Positions 1 to 6,782 of a stretch of DNA of 8,472 nucleotides are shown here, piece after piece. The stretch spans positions 1 through 8,472 of the forward strand of contig JAGAPM010000279.1 in NCBI GenBank assembly GCA_017623265.1. Reading direction: 5' to 3'. The notes beneath the pieces are model-generated. The model ran no database searches. It worked only from the letters and a program-made list of their open reading frames with translations, and was not told the origin of the DNA. The position numbers were made by a program, and so were the translations under genes. The stretch's first letter is position 1. Each line of letters begins with the position of its first letter. The DNA is from Lentisphaeria bacterium. GTDB lineage: Bacteria > Verrucomicrobiota > Lentisphaeria > Victivallales > UBA1829.

Positions 1-663
1 GAACGGATACGGTGCCTCCATGTTCGGCGCTCTCTGACGGTTCACTTCCGGCTGATAAGAGATCTTCTTCACCGAACCGTCCGGCTTGCGAACAGTCAGA
101 ACCACATCGCCGACAGTCAGCATAATATCTTTGGCAAAATCACTCCAGGTGGCGTTGATCTTTTTTCCGTTCAGCTCATAGATCACATCTCCGGGGCGGA
201 GTCCGGCATTGTATTCCGGTTTATCCACCTGCACGGTCTTCACCTTGAATTCCTGCACCTTCGGCATGGACTGGGGGAAACCGCAAATCCAGATCACGCA
301 ACCCAGCAAAAGCGCAAAAAGAACATTGAAAAACGGTCCGGCAAAAGCGGTCACGATCCGTTTCCACGGGGCGGCTTTCGGCAGTTTATTGCCGTCTTCA
401 TCCTCCGCATCTCCGGTGGCATCGATCTGCGGCAGATCCACATAACCGCCAACGGGAATACAGCCAATCCGGTATTCCACGCCGTTGATCTTCTTCGACC
501 AGATCTTTTTGAACCCGATCGAAAATGCGATCACATGCAACCCGCACAACCGTGCCGCAAGAAAATGTCCCAATTCATGCACAAATACGCAAAGACCGAA
601 AAAGATGATCATAAACAACGCCGATCCGATCACGGTCAAAATCTGCTCTATCACGTCCAACAT
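1..663 (-). CDS. rseP: RseP-type site-2 intramembrane zinc metalloprotease (C-terminus cut by window edge)
   Basis: This is an inner-membrane protease of the S2P/RseP (M50) family, which cleaves membrane-embedded substrates such as anti-sigma factors. The 221 residues present begin with a hydrophobic segment (about residues 8-28) running into the zinc motif HELGH (H29, E30, H33). A conserved IPVGGYV stretch follows at about 69-75. A second hydrophobic segment at about 103-128 begins with FAGPFFN. A PDZ-like domain from about 140 contains GLRPGD (154-159). Family members are usually about 350-450 residues, so the rest of the PDZ region and the C-terminal membrane segments, including the third zinc ligand, lie beyond base 1. 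The ATG at 663 follows a GGAG Shine-Dalgarno and lies 21 bases after the dxr stop. It is the last visible gene of the minus-strand run. A dxr-rseP pairing is common in bacteria and supports the call. No frame disruption is visible in the part present. Confidence 0.95.
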   Translation of the reverse strand, partial: MLDVIEQILTVIGSALFMIIFFGLCVFVHELGHFLAARLCGLHVIAFSIGFKKIWSKKINGVEYRIGCIPVGGYVDLPQIDATGDAEDEDGNKLPKAAPWKRIVTAFAGPFFNVLFALLLGCVIWICGFPQSMPKVQEFKVKTVQVDKPEYNAGLRPGDVIYELNGKKINATWSDFAKDIMLTVGDVVLTVRKPDGSVKKISYQPEVNRQRAPNMEAPYPF

Positions 664-684
664 TTTGCTTTCTCCTTATTCTTT

Positions 685-1839
685 TTACAGAGCCGCCGCA
701 TACGCACGCGCCCAGTTATCCGCCGCAAAAATCTCATCCAGCGTCGGGTCTTTTCCATTCTGATGGGCAGACATCGTTTTTTCGATGATCGTCCAGATTC
801 CCGGCAGCGCAATGTCTCCCTGACGGAAACGTTCGCCCGCCACATCATTGGCTGCATTCATCACTGCCGCCAGCGTTCCCTGCTCCCGCATTGCTGTCCG
901 GGCGAAGGCAAGCGACGGGAATACACGCTCATCAACCCGTTCAAATGTCAGACATCCGGCTTGCGCCAGATCCAACCGTTTCAAGCCGGTATCGATCCGG
1001 TCCGGCAGCGTCAGCGCATACTGGATCGGAAAACACATATCCGGCACGCTCAAAAGCGCCGTCTGGTTTCCATCCCGCCACTCCACAATGGAATGAATGA
1101 TCGATTGAGGATGCACCTGCACATCGATCCGGTCTTCACTCATTTGAAAAAGATGATGCGCCTCCACCATCTCCAACGCCTTGTTCATCAGCGTTGCCGA
1201 GTCCAACGTCACTTTCGGTCCCATGGACCAGGTGGGATGCTTCATGGCATCCGCCCAGGCCACACCGGCGATCTCCGCAGAACTTTTTCCGCGGAACGGT
1301 CCGCCGCTCGCCGTCAGGATCAGCTTTTTTACATTATCCGGAGAATGTCCTTCAAGACATTGAAACAGCGCACTGTGTTCGCTGTCAACCGGAAGAATAC
1401 GCACTTTTTTTTCTGCCGCCAGCTTCATCACGGGATACCCCGCCGCCACCAGCACTTCCTTGCTCGCCAACGCAATGTCACACCCCGCTCCGATCGCAGC
1501 AACAACCGGCAGGATCGCCGCATTGCCAACGATCGCAGAAACGACCAGATCCAAATCCAGAGTGGAAAGAAGATCGCACAACGCACCTTCCCCGGCGTAA
1601 GCTGTCGTTCCGGCAGGGACCTGCGAACGCAACTGCGGGAGGCAGGTCTCTGCCGCAGTGACAGCATGCGGCACCTTGAATTCTGCTGCGATCGCTGCCA
1701 GCTTCGGAATATTCCCCCCGCCTGCAGAGATCAGCACCAGCTCAAAAGCTTCCGGCATGGCACGCAGCACCCGCAAGGTACTGGTCCCGATAGACCCTGT
1801 CGCACCCAGCAATGCGATCCGCTTTTTCGTTCCGTTCAT
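685..1839 (-). CDS. dxr: 1-deoxy-D-xylulose 5-phosphate reductoisomerase
   Basis: Cytosolic NADPH-dependent enzyme of the MEP isoprenoid pathway, converting DXP to MEP; it is the classical fosmidomycin target. Numbering from the upstream TTG, the protein shows the NADPH-binding GATGSIG (13-19), ASKE (126-129), the metal-binding DSEH (153-156), SGGPFR (179-184), the flexible loop HPTWSMGPK (202-210), and NK...E (220, 221, 224), which completes the metal and substrate site. MNAAND lies at 328-333. Total length of about 385 residues is normal. The start is a choice between TTG at 1842 and ATG at 1839. I chose ATG because an AAGG (1847-1850) sits 7 bases upstream and it forms a TGATG overlap with the dtd stop, giving 384 residues. 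One oddity is ASKE where the family usually has ANKE. The TAA stop at 685-687 is 21 bases before rseP. Confidence 0.97.
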   Translation of the reverse strand: MNGTKKRIALLGATGSIGTSTLRVLRAMPEAFELVLISAGGGNIPKLAAIAAEFKVPHAVTAAETCLPQLRSQVPAGTTAYAGEGALCDLLSTLDLDLVVSAIVGNAAILPVVAAIGAGCDIALASKEVLVAAGYPVMKLAAEKKVRILPVDSEHSALFQCLEGHSPDNVKKLILTASGGPFRGKSSAEIAGVAWADAMKHPTWSMGPKVTLDSATLMNKALEMVEAHHLFQMSEDRIDVQVHPQSIIHSIVEWRDGNQTALLSVPDMCFPIQYALTLPDRIDTGLKRLDLAQAGCLTFERVDERVFPSLAFARTAMREQGTLAAVMNAANDVAGERFRQGDIALPGIWTIIEKTMSAHQNGKDPTLDEIFAADNWARAYAAAL

Positions 1840-2288
1840 CAATCCGCCTTGCTTTCGACCATGAATGTTACCGGACCATCGTTTTCGATGGAGACAAGCA
1901 TATCAGCGCCGAACTCGCCGGTCGGGACCTCTTTTCCAAGTCTTTCTTTCATCAGCGCCACAAACTTTTCGTACAACGGGATCGCCTGCGCCGGCAGTGC
2001 CGCTTCGCTGAAGCCGGGGCGACGCCCTTTCCGGCAATCGCCGTACAGGGTAAACTGGGAAACAACCAGCGCTTCTCCACCGCAATCCAGCAAAGACTTG
2101 TTCATCTTTCCCTCATCGTCACAGAAGATCCGCAAGTTTACCAGCTTATCTGCCAGATAGACGGCATCCGCTTCCGTATCGCTGTGCGTCACACCGAAAA
2201 GGATCATCAATCCCGGCCCGATCGCTCCCACTGTCTTTCCTTCGATCGAAACAGATGCCCGTTTTACACGCTGGATCAAAGCACGCAT
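1839..2288 (-). CDS. dtd: D-aminoacyl-tRNA deacylase (DTD)
   Basis: Cytosolic proofreading enzyme that hydrolyses D-amino acids, and glycine mischarged on tRNA(Ala), from tRNAs. At 149 residues it has the normal DTD length and is complete. Visible family signatures are the N-terminal MRALIQRVKRASV, NLRIF...GKMNKSL (51-65), the active-site SQFTLYGD (77-84; many homologues have YAD), KGRRPGF (87-93), and the Gly-cisPro motif in NDGPVTF (136-142), which enforces chirality selection. The ATG at 2288 is four bases after the folE TAA, and its weak GGGAT Shine-Dalgarno lies in the end of folE. Its TGA stop (1841-1839) shares one base with the dxr ATG, so translation of the two is probably coupled. 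It lies between a folate and an isoprenoid gene with no pathway link. Confidence 0.97.
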   Translation of the reverse strand: MRALIQRVKRASVSIEGKTVGAIGPGLMILFGVTHSDTEADAVYLADKLVNLRIFCDDEGKMNKSLLDCGGEALVVSQFTLYGDCRKGRRPGFSEAALPAQAIPLYEKFVALMKERLGKEVPTGEFGADMLVSIENDGPVTFMVESKAD

Positions 2289-2292
2289 GATC

Positions 2293-2844
2293 TTATCCCT
2301 TGACCAGTTTCAAAAATTCCGCACGGGTTTCCGCTTCACGGCGGAAGCTGCCCAGCATGGATGACGTTTCCATCACGGAATTCTGTTTCTGTACGCCGCG
2401 CATAAGCATGCAGAGGTGTTGTGCCTCCATCACCACGCCAACGCCTTGAGGGGCAAGGACTTCCTGGATCGCATCTGCGATCTGGCGGCAGAGCCGCTCC
2501 TGTACCTGCAGACGCCGTGCAAACATATCCACGATCCGTGCCAGTTTGCTCACGCCCACGATCTTCCCATTGGGAATGTAACCGATATGGCATTTGCCGA
2601 AAAACGGCAGAAGATGATGTTCGCACATGCTGTAAAATTCAATGTCACGCACGATCACCATGTCATCCACATCTTCTTCAAAGATCGCACCGTGAACCAC
2701 TTCATCCAGATTCTGACGGTAGCCTCTGGTCAGAAAATCCCAGCTCCGGTGAACCCGTTCCGGGGTCTTGATCAGCCCTTCACGCTCCGGGTCTTCCCCG
2801 ATCTTCTGCAGAAGCGAGCGGACTTCATTCTGAATATCGTCCAT
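2293..2844 (-). CDS. folE: GTP cyclohydrolase I (FolE type IA)
   Basis: Zinc enzyme that opens GTP to 7,8-dihydroneopterin triphosphate, the entry step for tetrahydrofolate and, in some organisms, for queuosine or biopterin. From the ATG at 2844 the protein has 183 residues. It contains EREGLIKTPERV near the N-terminus, then CEHHLLPFFGKCHIGYIP with zinc ligands C74 and H77 and catalytic H76. VGVSKLARIVDMFARRLQVQE is followed by the third zinc ligand C145 in QHLCMLMRG. The zinc ligands mark it as type IA rather than IB. A GTG one codon upstream would give 184 residues. The ATG is preferred because GGAG (2853-2856) sits 8 bases before it and it forms a TGATG overlap with the metY stop. dtd starts four bases after the TAA stop. 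Confidence 0.97.
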   Translation of the reverse strand: MDDIQNEVRSLLQKIGEDPEREGLIKTPERVHRSWDFLTRGYRQNLDEVVHGAIFEEDVDDMVIVRDIEFYSMCEHHLLPFFGKCHIGYIPNGKIVGVSKLARIVDMFARRLQVQERLCRQIADAIQEVLAPQGVGVVMEAQHLCMLMRGVQKQNSVMETSSMLGSFRREAETRAEFLKLVKG

Positions 2845-4118
2845 CACACCTGCTCCATCGCCTGATCAAAGTCTGCAATAATGTCATCAATATTTTCAAT
2901 GCCGACGGATACCCGGACCATTTCCGGCAGCACGCCTGCCGCAACCAGTTCTTCATCGCTCAACTGACGGTGCGTCATGCTCGCCGGATGCAGCACGCCG
3001 GTACGGACATCTGCCACATGGACCACGATCGCCGCCAGCTTCAGGCTGTTCATCACCTTCTCGCTCGCCGCCTTGCCGCCCTTCATGCCGAAGCACAGCA
3101 CGCCACTGCCGCCTTTGAGATATTTTTTCGCCATTTCGTACTGGTCATCCCCTTTGAGGAACGGATATTTCACCCACGCGACCTTGGGATGATTCTGCAG
3201 GTGTTCTGCCAGTTTCAGCGCATTTTCACTGTGACGTTCCATACGCAGGTGCAGCGTTTCCAGACCGACATGGCTCAAGAACGCATTGAACGGCATCATG
3301 GGAAAGCCCAGGTCACGCACCCACTGGACACGCAGCTTGACGCTGAAGGGACACGCCGCAAAGTCACGGGTATAGATCAGACCGTGGTAGCTCTTATCCG
3401 GTTCTGTGAATTCGGGGAACTTGCCGTTTGCCCAGTTGAATGTGCCTTTTTCGATCACGATCCCGCCCACAGAAAGGGCATGACCATCCGTGTACTTCGT
3501 GGTGGAATGAGTCACGATATCCGCACCGAAATCAAACGGTTTGCAGAGGAACGGAGTCGGGAACGTGTTATCCACGATGAACGGCACGCCCAGTTCTTTG
3601 GCTGCCTTGCTGAATTCTTCAAAGTTCAGAACCGTCAGCGCCGGATTGGCAATGGTTTCGGCAAAGACTGCACGGGTTTCCGGACGGGCGGCTGCAATAA
3701 TCTCTTCCGCAGTGGCATCGCTGGAAACAAGGGTCACTTCCACGCCCATTTTTTTGAGGGTGTTGGTGAACAGGGACACCGTACCGCCATAGAGAGCCGC
3801 ACTTGCGATCACATGCTGACCGCAGGTACAGCAGTTCATGATCGCCATGGTATTGGCTGTCTGTCCGGCGGAAAGCGCCACCGCAGCCACGCCGCCTTCA
3901 AGGGCAGCCATCTTCTTTTCAAAGCAGTCGACTGTTGGATTGGCAAGGCGGGTATAGAAAAATCCCGGTGCCTTCAGGTCGAACAGATCCGCTACTTCCT
4001 GACTGGTGTTGTATTTGTAAGTGGTACTCTGAACAATGGGAACCACACGGGCTTCGCCGTTCTGCGGTTCATAACCCGCCTGAACAGCAAGCGTTTCGAT
4101 CTTCCAATTCTTATCCAT
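2844..4118 (-). CDS. metY: O-acetylhomoserine sulfhydrylase (PLP-dependent, Cys/Met metabolism family)
   Basis: Predicted cytosolic PLP enzyme that joins O-acetylhomoserine and sulfide to give homocysteine, a direct-sulfhydrylation route to methionine. The 424-residue length matches MetY rather than the shorter (about 380-400) cystathionine gamma-synthase or lyase. Visible features are an N-terminal ETLAVQAGYEP, YTRLANPT (55-62), the phosphate-binding SAGQ region (83-86), Y110 stacking position, VDNTFPTPF (182-190) with the PLP-pyridine Asp D183, and the Schiff-base lysine K208 in HSTTKYTDGHA. The C-terminal RVSVGIE carries carboxylate-binding R402. The ATG at 4118 has AGGAG 8 bases upstream. 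The gene follows the GH109-like gene after 27 bases and overlaps folE by TGATG. Substrate choice between acetyl- and succinyl-homoserine, or a cysteine-synthase side activity, cannot be settled from sequence alone. Confidence 0.92.
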   Translation of the reverse strand: MDKNWKIETLAVQAGYEPQNGEARVVPIVQSTTYKYNTSQEVADLFDLKAPGFFYTRLANPTVDCFEKKMAALEGGVAAVALSAGQTANTMAIMNCCTCGQHVIASAALYGGTVSLFTNTLKKMGVEVTLVSSDATAEEIIAAARPETRAVFAETIANPALTVLNFEEFSKAAKELGVPFIVDNTFPTPFLCKPFDFGADIVTHSTTKYTDGHALSVGGIVIEKGTFNWANGKFPEFTEPDKSYHGLIYTRDFAACPFSVKLRVQWVRDLGFPMMPFNAFLSHVGLETLHLRMERHSENALKLAEHLQNHPKVAWVKYPFLKGDDQYEMAKKYLKGGSGVLCFGMKGGKAASEKVMNSLKLAAIVVHVADVRTGVLHPASMTHRQLSDEELVAAGVLPEMVRVSVGIENIDDIIADFDQAMEQV

Positions 4119-4145
4119 AATTCAAACTCCTGAATTCAAAAAGAC

Positions 4146-5381
4146 TTATTCACAAACTTCGTCAAGACACCATTTGTTACGAAACAGCGGTTCGCGGTCG
4201 ATCCACTTGCCGTTGGTGAAGTCGGGGAACGCCACCGGCGCAGAACCGAGGGCAATGGACTGCTCGGAAAGGGCAGTGACCGCCATCCATGCAGCGCAGT
4301 CATACACGTCGATCGGGGTCACGGTGCGGTTGCGGACAGCATCAAAGAAAGCGCGGAGTGCCAGCGCATCCATGCCGCCGTGTCCGCCCACCTGATTGTT
4401 GCGGAATTCTTTCCAGATCGGGTGGTCATATTCTTCGTGATATTTTTCCTGGGGATCCCATTCGTGGGTGGTGTAGGGGTTGCCGGCAACGTCCAGTTTT
4501 TCGTATTTCGGGCTCATCCCTTCCACATAGATGCCCTTGGCATTTTCCAGCCAGATCCCCTTGGTCCCCTGCACACGGCAGTCACGGGAATAGGGACGGG
4601 GCAGAGAAATGCCGTGAGTCAGCGTGATGCATTCGCCGTTTGCACACTTGATCACAGTGGTAACAATGTCGCCGATATTGAAATGGCGGGGAGCGCCGCT
4701 GGCTTCAGCTGCCAGATCAAAACCTCTGCCCTTGGTGGCTGTGGAGGTAAGACTCAGGAAACGGTTGCCCCGGTTGATACGCAGGATCTTGGAGATGGGA
4801 CCGAGACCATGGGTCGGGTAAAGGTCGGCGTTACGGAATTTATTGTGCAGTGCCCGTTCGGAGCGGGAGCCGTTCCATGCCATTTCGGAAAGACCGTGTT
4901 CATAGCCGCATTCGCAGTAGATCAGTTCACCGAACATGCCTTTGCGGACCATGTTCAGCACCATGAGTTCTTCACGGCCGTAGCAGCAGTTTTCCAGCAT
5001 CATGCAGGAAACACCGGTGGATTCCGCCGCATGGACCAGATGCCAGAGTTCATCAATGCTGGAGGCTCCGCCCACTTCGATCCCGGCGTACTTTCCGGCA
5101 TTCATGGCTGCTTCTGCGATCTGGAGGTGAGAGTTCCAGGAGGTGGGCACGAGAACCGCATCCACTTCAGGATCCTGGATCAGCTGACGGTAATCCGTAT
5201 AGGCTGCCGGCTTGGGGCAGTCATGAGCGGCAATAATGTTCAGGATCTTTTCGATCCGTGCCGGATTAAAGTCACAGACTGCCGTAACGACAACCTCTCC
5301 CTTGAGTTCAAACATGGTGGCAAGGAGCGTTTCTGTTCTTGCGCCAAGCCCGATAATACCGATTTTCACTGCATTGCTCAT
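4146..5381 (-). CDS. Gfo/Idh/MocA-fold protein resembling GH109 alpha-N-acetylgalactosaminidase, cytosolic
   Basis: An NAD(P)-binding Rossmann domain begins at once (KIGIIGLGAR, glycines 8, 11 and 13; acidic D37 after strand 2) and a Gfo/Idh/MocA C-terminal domain follows. Several stretches match what I recall of GH109 NAD-dependent alpha-N-acetylgalactosaminidases: MVRKGMFGE (144-152), RNADLYPTHGLGP (183-195), INRGNRF (202-208), GGHGGMD (332-338), DVYDCAAW (358-365), LSEQS (371-375) and PDFTNGKW (386-393). Y188 and H191 fall where GH109 has active-site Tyr and His. These enzymes cleave glycosidic bonds through a transient oxidation at C3 with bound NAD. Characterised members usually carry an export signal, but this one has none, so it should act in the cytosol. 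At 411 residues it is slightly short. The ATG at 5381 has AAAGGA 10 bases upstream. It lies 49 bases after prfB and 27 before metY. It could instead be a sugar dehydrogenase; the substrate is unknown. Confidence 0.8.
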   Translation of the reverse strand: MSNAVKIGIIGLGARTETLLATMFELKGEVVVTAVCDFNPARIEKILNIIAAHDCPKPAAYTDYRQLIQDPEVDAVLVPTSWNSHLQIAEAAMNAGKYAGIEVGGASSIDELWHLVHAAESTGVSCMMLENCCYGREELMVLNMVRKGMFGELIYCECGYEHGLSEMAWNGSRSERALHNKFRNADLYPTHGLGPISKILRINRGNRFLSLTSTATKGRGFDLAAEASGAPRHFNIGDIVTTVIKCANGECITLTHGISLPRPYSRDCRVQGTKGIWLENAKGIYVEGMSPKYEKLDVAGNPYTTHEWDPQEKYHEEYDHPIWKEFRNNQVGGHGGMDALALRAFFDAVRNRTVTPIDVYDCAAWMAVTALSEQSIALGSAPVAFPDFTNGKWIDREPLFRNKWCLDEVCE

Positions 5382-5430
5382 CGTATCTGATTCCTTTCGT
5401 ATGGAAATTAATTTTTTCGATTCCGTTGTC

Positions 5431-6531
5431 TTACTTACCGCCGGACTGTTTCAGCCAGGCTTCAACAAACATATCAAGGTCCCCGTCCAGAACGGCAGCG
5501 GTGTTCCCCGTTTCCACATCGGTACGCAGGTCTTTCACCATCTGGTACGGCTGCAGCACATAGGAACGGATCTGACTGCCCCAGCCGATCTCCGCTTTGT
5601 CTCCGGTGATCTGGGCGGCTTCCCGTTTACGCTTTTCTTCTTCCAGCTCGTACAGGCGCGCTTTCAACATCTTCATCGCCATTTCGCGGTTCTTATGCTG
5701 GGAACGTTCCACCTGACACGCCACAACCACGCCGGTCGGGAGGTGGGTGATACGCACCGCACTGTCCGTACGGTTGACGTACTGACCGCCCGCACCGGAA
5801 GCACGGTAGGTATCGATCCGCAGGTCTTTTTCATCCACGGCGATATCGATATCTTCTTCCAGTTCGGGGAACGCTTCGGCAGAAGCAAAAGAGGTATGCC
5901 GCCGCGCATTGCTGTCAAACGGCGAAATGCGGACCAGACGGTGGATCCCCCGTTCCGCTTTCAGATAACCATAAGCAAACTCACCGGTAACTTTGAGAAC
6001 GGCACTCTTGATCCCCGCTTCATCACCCGGCTGCATGTCGATGATCTCATCCTTCCAGCCGCGGCGTTCAAACCAGCGGCGGTACATACGCAACAGGATA
6101 TTTGCCCAGTCACAGGATTCCGTGCCGCCCGCACCGGAATGGATATAGAAATAACAGTTGTTCCGGTCGAATTTGCCGGAGAGGAAACTTACCAGTTCGA
6201 TCTTGTCCAGATCTTTTTCCAGCACAGCCCAGACACCATCGGCTTCTTCCAGGAACATCTCATCTTCCGCCGCAAGTTCCGCAATGGCAAGAAAGTCATC
6301 CGCTTTCCGCTTGACTGCCGCAAAGGGTTCGATCACATTCTTGCAGGCGGAAAGACTCTGCACTGTCGCCTGTGCCGATTCCTTATCATCCCAGAAGTCC
6401 GGCTTTGCCATGATACCTTCGATCTCTTTGATTTTGGCTTTGGTCTCATCGATCTTCAAAAAGGAGGAAAGTTCCTCCAGACGCCGCACGACCGCCTGCC
6501 CCTTCTGTCTTACTTCTTCAATCGTCATCAT
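5431..6531 (-). CDS. prfB: Peptide chain release factor 2, encoded without a frameshift
   Basis: Class I release factor that reads UGA and UAA and triggers peptidyl-tRNA hydrolysis on the ribosome. The 366 residues contain an N-terminal helical region, the family SGAGGTES...DWA (132-142), the RF2 anticodon-like tripeptide SPF (203-205, in place of RF1 PxT), and the catalytic GGQ (248-250) in RASGAGGQYVNRTDSAVRITH. Y251 stands where E. coli has His. PDFWDD (44-49) aligns without offset to E. coli PDVWNE. In E. coli and most bacteria an in-frame UGA at codon 26 forces a +1 frameshift. Here codons 24-26 read TTT TTG AAG, so the reading frame is continuous and that autoregulation is absent. Start: two adjacent ATGs (6531, 6528); AAGGA lies 10 bases before the first, so I use 6531. 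It is the first gene of the minus-strand run. Confidence 0.97.
   Translation of the reverse strand: MMTIEEVRQKGQAVVRRLEELSSFLKIDETKAKIKEIEGIMAKPDFWDDKESAQATVQSLSACKNVIEPFAAVKRKADDFLAIAELAAEDEMFLEEADGVWAVLEKDLDKIELVSFLSGKFDRNNCYFYIHSGAGGTESCDWANILLRMYRRWFERRGWKDEIIDMQPGDEAGIKSAVLKVTGEFAYGYLKAERGIHRLVRISPFDSNARRHTSFASAEAFPELEEDIDIAVDEKDLRIDTYRASGAGGQYVNRTDSAVRITHLPTGVVVACQVERSQHKNREMAMKMLKARLYELEEEKRKREAAQITGDKAEIGWGSQIRSYVLQPYQMVKDLRTDVETGNTAAVLDGDLDMFVEAWLKQSGGK
6463..6478 (-). repeat. Hairpin followed by a T-run inside the start of prfB
   Basis: On the minus strand GGAGGA and TCCTCC flank ACTT (a seventh A-T pair is possible), giving a 6-7 bp stem with a very small loop. Five T residues follow directly (6458-6462). 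It covers prfB codons 19-23, just before the place where the frameshift signal lies in other bacteria. In shape it resembles a weak intrinsic terminator or attenuator, and the left arm is also a Shine-Dalgarno-like sequence. It may be chance in a Glu-Glu-Leu-Ser-Ser coding stretch. Confidence 0.4.
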
Positions 6532-6544
6532 AGTTCTAAAATCC

Positions 6545-6578
6545 TTCGGTTAAATTTCAACATCATAAAATAACCGAA
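6545..6578 (-). repeat. 8-bp inverted repeat in the prfB upstream region
   Basis: The minus strand reads TTCGGTTA, 18 bases, TAACCGAA, both arms perfect. The proximal arm runs into the prfB Shine-Dalgarno (GAAGGA). If transcribed whole it could fold and partly mask that site. If the promoter candidate just upstream is real, the arms instead flank its -10 region and could be an operator. Sequence alone does not decide between these. Confidence 0.4.
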
Positions 6579-6594
6579 AATGGAAAATTTTCAA
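6567..6594 (-). promoter_or_regulatory. Candidate sigma-70-like promoter for prfB and the downstream run
   Basis: On the minus strand a TTGAAA (6589-6594) lies 16 bases before TATTTT (6567-6572). A TATGAT partly overlaps and extends just past it (6562-6567), but that gives 21-base spacing. The elements lie 35-63 bases before the prfB ATG in an A/T-rich stretch, after the rpsD terminator, where a promoter is expected. The match is moderate and the region is generally A/T-rich, so the exact boxes are uncertain. Confidence 0.35.
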
Positions 6595-6716
6595 GCGTTC
6601 TTTTTAAAAGAGATTAAAGAAAATACAAAAAATCCCGACTGCAAACCGCTTAACAGACTTTCCCCGCGCAAAAGCATACAGTTGCATGCCTTCCGCCAAC
6701 CGGTATCCGACAGCAC

Positions 6717-6752
6717 AAAAAAAGACTCCGTTCCAATCGGAGCGGAGTCTTT
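6717..6752 (-). terminator. Rho-independent terminator of rpsD
   Basis: Perfect 10-bp arms AAAGACTCCG (6721-6730) and CGGAGTCTTT (6743-6752) enclose a 12-base loop. On the minus strand the stem runs straight into seven T residues (6717-6723, partly in the stem). It lies 31 bases after the rpsD stop. The other strand has only three T after the stem, so it acts for rpsD only and insulates it from prfB. Confidence 0.93.
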
Positions 6753-6782
6753 CGGAATACCGTTGGGGTATTTTTGCGATGC

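Noticed and set aside
535..2160. A 541-codon open frame on the plus strand antisense to rseP, dxr and dtd
   Set aside because: It lies opposite three well-recognised genes, its translation is Arg/His/Gln-rich with no family resemblance, and the frame stays open because of codon bias in the real genes.
2970..4133. A 387-codon open frame on the plus strand antisense to metY
   Set aside because: Low-complexity His/Arg/Phe-rich translation fully opposite metY, with no Shine-Dalgarno or family motifs; a shadow frame.
4380..5390. A 336-codon open frame on the plus strand antisense to the GH109-like gene
   Set aside because: Entirely mirrored on a gene with clear motifs; no independent coding evidence.
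6451..6465. A hidden programmed frameshift site in prfB (TTTTTGA)
   Set aside because: The TGA lies in a frame from which a +1 shift does not lead into the prfB frame, and the main frame is open from a well-placed ATG.
5236..6573. A 445-codon open frame on the plus strand antisense to prfB
   Set aside because: Fully explained by prfB codon usage on the other strand; its Phe/His-rich translation resembles no protein family.
6595..6716. A small RNA or tRNA between prfB and the rpsD terminator
   Set aside because: No cloverleaf, strong hairpin or second terminator could be found in this stretch; it looks like plain spacer.
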